Assembly: GCA_963747405.1 (NCBI GenBank)
Contig: CAVVFG010000007.1
Span: 310,001-374,000, forward strand
Direction: 5' to 3'
Origin: Fodinibacter sp963747405
GTDB lineage: Bacteria; Actinomycetota; Actinomycetes; Actinomycetales; Dermatophilaceae
Length of the DNA stretch: 64,000 nt
The translations under genes and the position numbers were made by a program. The notes under the pieces were generated by a model. The model did no database searches, was not told where the DNA came from, and was given only the letters and a program-made list of their open reading frames with translations. Shown here one piece after another: positions 62,161-64,000 of the stretch (its first letter is position 1; each line of letters opens with the position of its first letter).

Positions 62161-62861
62161 CGCGACCCCTCGCCCTCCGCGTCGGTCAGCTCGCCGCTCG
62201 CCGCCGTGAGCCGGCGCCAGGCGGCCGCGAACCGGGTCCGGGGCGCGTCGAGGGCCACGGCGTCGGCATCCGCGGGCAGGTCGACGTCGCGCAGGGCCAC
62301 GGCCGCACCGGGGTGCCAGCCGTGGGCGCGCAGCGCGGCCGCGGTCAGCCGGCCGGTGTCCGGGCGGCTCATCGGGACACCGGCGAGCACGCCGGCCTGC
62401 CCGGCGGAGGTCGTCACCAGCACCCACCATCCGCCGTCGAGGGCCGGGCCCAGGACCGGGCCGCCGCGGCGGCGCGCCTCCCGGGCGAGCTCACGCAGCA
62501 GGGCCGCCTCGACCTGGGGGGTGTCCATCCCGATCTGCACGACGGGGCCGCCGGCCAGCCGGTGCGCCCGGGCGTGCCCGTCCACGAGGCGGTCGGCGAA
62601 GGTGCGCCCGGCCTGCGGCACCACGATCCAGCCCCGGGAGGCCGCGCGGATCTCCTCCGCCCGGCAGGCCGCGTCGAGGTCTCCCTCGAGGGCCAGCACG
62701 CGGCGGCCGGGTGGGAAGGCCGCGGCTGCGGCCTCCAGCGTGTCGAGCAGGGCCGCTGCCGCCAGCCGGGCCGCGCCCAGCTCGCCGGCGACCGGGGCCA
62801 GGCGCGTCTTGGCCCACCCCGCCACCGGAGCCTTCGCCATGACGAGCACGCACCCCCTCAC
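62157..62861 (-). CDS. DUF2064/TIGR04282-family glycosyltransferase-like protein
   Basis: 234-residue protein of a family named after arsenosugar biosynthesis glycosyltransferases; it resembles nucleotide-sugar-using GT-A folds. CVLVMAKAPVAGWAKTRLAP and QIGMDTPQVEAALL with the GPALDGGWWVL region are typical. It overlaps the GT2 gene and the Mo-enzyme gene by 4 bases each. The real acceptor is unknown. Confidence 0.82.
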   Translation of the reverse strand: MRGCVLVMAKAPVAGWAKTRLAPVAGELGAARLAAAALLDTLEAAAAAFPPGRRVLALEGDLDAACRAEEIRAASRGWIVVPQAGRTFADRLVDGHARAHRLAGGPVVQIGMDTPQVEAALLRELAREARRRGGPVLGPALDGGWWVLVTTSAGQAGVLAGVPMSRPDTGRLTAAALRAHGWHPGAAVALRDVDLPADADAVALDAPRTRFAAAWRRLTAASGELTDAEGEGSR

Positions 62862-63517
62862 GGCAGCACCCCGGCGAAGTCGCGCGCCGCCCGCAGGGAC
62901 CCCCGGACCGAGCCCGACACCTTCGAGCGGGTCCCCTCCGCGCGGGGGTGGTAGGCGATGTCGTGCTCGGTGAGCCGCCACCCCGCCTGCTGCGCGCGCA
63001 CGAGCAGCTCCACCGGGTAGCCGAAGCGCCGGTCCCGCACCTCGAGCGCGAGCAGGTCCTCGCGACCGCACACGCGCACCGGCGCGATGTCGTGGACGCC
63101 GAGCCCGGTGCGACGGCGCAGCCAGGCGAGCACGAGGGCGTTCCCGGCGCGGGCGTGCCAGGGCCACACGCCACGCCCCGACGGGCGCCGCCGACCGCAG
63201 GCCATCCTGGCCGCTCCGGAGCGCACCTCGTCGAGCAGGGGCAGCAGCTCGCGGGGGTCCATCGACCCGTCACCGTCGAGCACCGCGACGTAGCGCGCGC
63301 GGGACGCCAGCAGGCCGGCGTGCACGGCTGCGCCGTACCCCGGTCGGGGCTCGGCGACCACCACGGCACCCAGCGCCCGCGCGACGTCGGCCGTGCCGTC
63401 GACCGAGCCGTTGTCGACGACGACGACGCGCAGGCCGGCGGGGACCAGCGCCAGCAGCGCCGGGAGCGCCGCCGCCTCGTCGCGGCACGGGATCACGAGG
63501 TCGCAGTCCAGGTCCAT
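62858..63517 (-). CDS. Family 2 glycosyltransferase
   Basis: 219-residue GT-A-fold transferase. DLVIPCRDEAAALPALLALV, VVVDNGSVDGTADVAR and the metal-binding DGDGSMDP are intact, and PVELLVRAQQAGWRLTEHDIAYHPR ends the domain. No membrane segments are seen, so it is unlike dolichol-phosphate mannose synthases with anchors. TAGGGT ends 6 bases before the ATG at 63517 (leaderless). Donor and acceptor unknown. Confidence 0.88.
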   Translation of the reverse strand: MDLDCDLVIPCRDEAAALPALLALVPAGLRVVVVDNGSVDGTADVARALGAVVVAEPRPGYGAAVHAGLLASRARYVAVLDGDGSMDPRELLPLLDEVRSGAARMACGRRRPSGRGVWPWHARAGNALVLAWLRRRTGLGVHDIAPVRVCGREDLLALEVRDRRFGYPVELLVRAQQAGWRLTEHDIAYHPRAEGTRSKVSGSVRGSLRAARDFAGVLP

Positions 63518-63638
63518 GCGGCGACCCTAGGGTCGACCACCGGCCGTGGGCGGGCCGCTTCCTTACGGGGGTGTGACGGCTCCACGTCGCAGGGCGAACC
63601 ATGCCCGGTCGGCCTGCCCCGCAGGGCATCCTTGGCCC

Positions 63639-64000
63639 GTGAGCGGACCGGCGGCGACCGACACCGAACCCCGGGCGGGTGCTGCGCTCGGCGCCGCCTC
63701 CCGCGCGCGTCGCGGCCTCGCGGGTGCCGGCATCCTCGTCGCGGTCGCGATGGCGGTGCCGGTACTGACCGGGGTCGACGTCCGGGCGGGCACGGCACCC
63801 CCGCTGCTCGGTGACTGGGCGTGGCGCGTGGGGTGGAGCAGTCCGGTGGCGGTCTCGGTCGTGGCCCTCACGGCGTGGGCGGGGCTGCCGCGGTGGCTGG
63901 ACCGGGTCCCGTGGCCGCGCCTGCTGGCGCTGTCGTGGGTGGCGTCGGTGCTGTGGATGGTCACCCTGGCGCTCGTGGACGGCCCGCCCGGGCTGGGCCG
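63639..64000 (+). CDS. Multispanning membrane protein, 3' end cut by the window edge
   Basis: N-terminal 120 residues only. The basic start (ARRGLAGAGILVAVAMAVPVLTG) leads into a first membrane helix; an external loop has GTAPPLLGDWAWRVGWSSP, then two further helices. Genes of this kind next to GT2 and DUF2064 genes are often glycosyltransferases of the GT-C type, but too little is seen to decide. CATCCT ends 6 bases before the GTG at 63639. Confidence 0.6.
   Translation, partial: MSGPAATDTEPRAGAALGAASRARRGLAGAGILVAVAMAVPVLTGVDVRAGTAPPLLGDWAWRVGWSSPVAVSVVALTAWAGLPRWLDRVPWPRLLALSWVASVLWMVTLALVDGPPGLG

Overview
The window comes from a high-GC actinomycete. The evidence is a complete Pup-proteasome system (dop, pup, prcB, prcA, pafA, pafB, pafC, arc), a mycothiol ligase (mshC), two F420-type LLM oxidoreductases, and conserved actinobacterial families of unknown role (DUF3090, SCO1664-like, DUF3866, DUF5703, DUF3054). 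Gene content and order look most like Micrococcales, probably Intrasporangiaceae; that placement is an inference from memory. No phage, insertion sequence, plasmid gene or CRISPR array is visible. This is chromosomal core sequence with a few accessory inserts.

Layout. 1-12.9 kb: the cut 3' part of pta (acetate metabolism); a DUF1269 protein and a lipoprotein; a divergent lysine-catabolism pair (kdd, kamA); a YbaK deacylase; an Lrp regulator; a 5'-3' exonuclease; AraC and VOC proteins; the Ski2-like helicase HelY; a lipid kinase; and a winged-helix protein. 12.9-13.6 kb is a gene-poor gap holding a decayed fibronectin-III-like fragment. 13.6-18.8 kb: an AspT-type transporter, then tatC, tatA, a small membrane protein, pafC and pafB. 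18.8-33.9 kb: a DUF3866 gene, two FKBP isomerases, the core operon dop-pup-prcB-prcA-pafA, an inserted block (esterase, prs, DUF3054, LLM enzyme, 2H phosphoesterase), then arc, trmI and a site-2 protease. 33.9-42.5 kb: metH, a metal P-type ATPase fused to hemerythrin, a RecB-family nuclease, a HAD phosphatase and a PAC2 protein. 42.8-48.7 kb: mshC, SCO1664-like and DUF3090 genes, a four-gene ECF nickel/cobalt importer with likely Nur boxes, and a histidine phosphatase. 48.7-56.1 kb: corA, uppP, an LLM enzyme, an aldo/keto reductase, two small conserved proteins, an M20 peptidase and a sugar kinase. 56.2-64 kb: tRNA-Leu(GAG), a TetR-controlled ABC exporter, a CBS-regulated anion/cation transporter, and a cluster of a Mo-enzyme, DUF2064 and GT2 proteins ending in a cut membrane protein.

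How the genes work together. Dop deamidates the C-terminal Gln of Pup, PafA ligates Pup to substrates, Arc unfolds them, and PrcBA degrades them. PafB/PafC form a DNA-damage transcription activator. TatA/TatC may serve the Mo-enzyme near 61-62 kb, which carries an internal twin-arginine motif. The nickel/cobalt importer and the P1B-5 ATPase suggest attention to transition metals.

The most striking global property is initiation. At more than twenty genes a TANNNT-like -10 box lies 6-7 bases before the start codon, which predicts leaderless mRNAs. Several divergent gene pairs are driven this way from gaps of only 20-45 bp.
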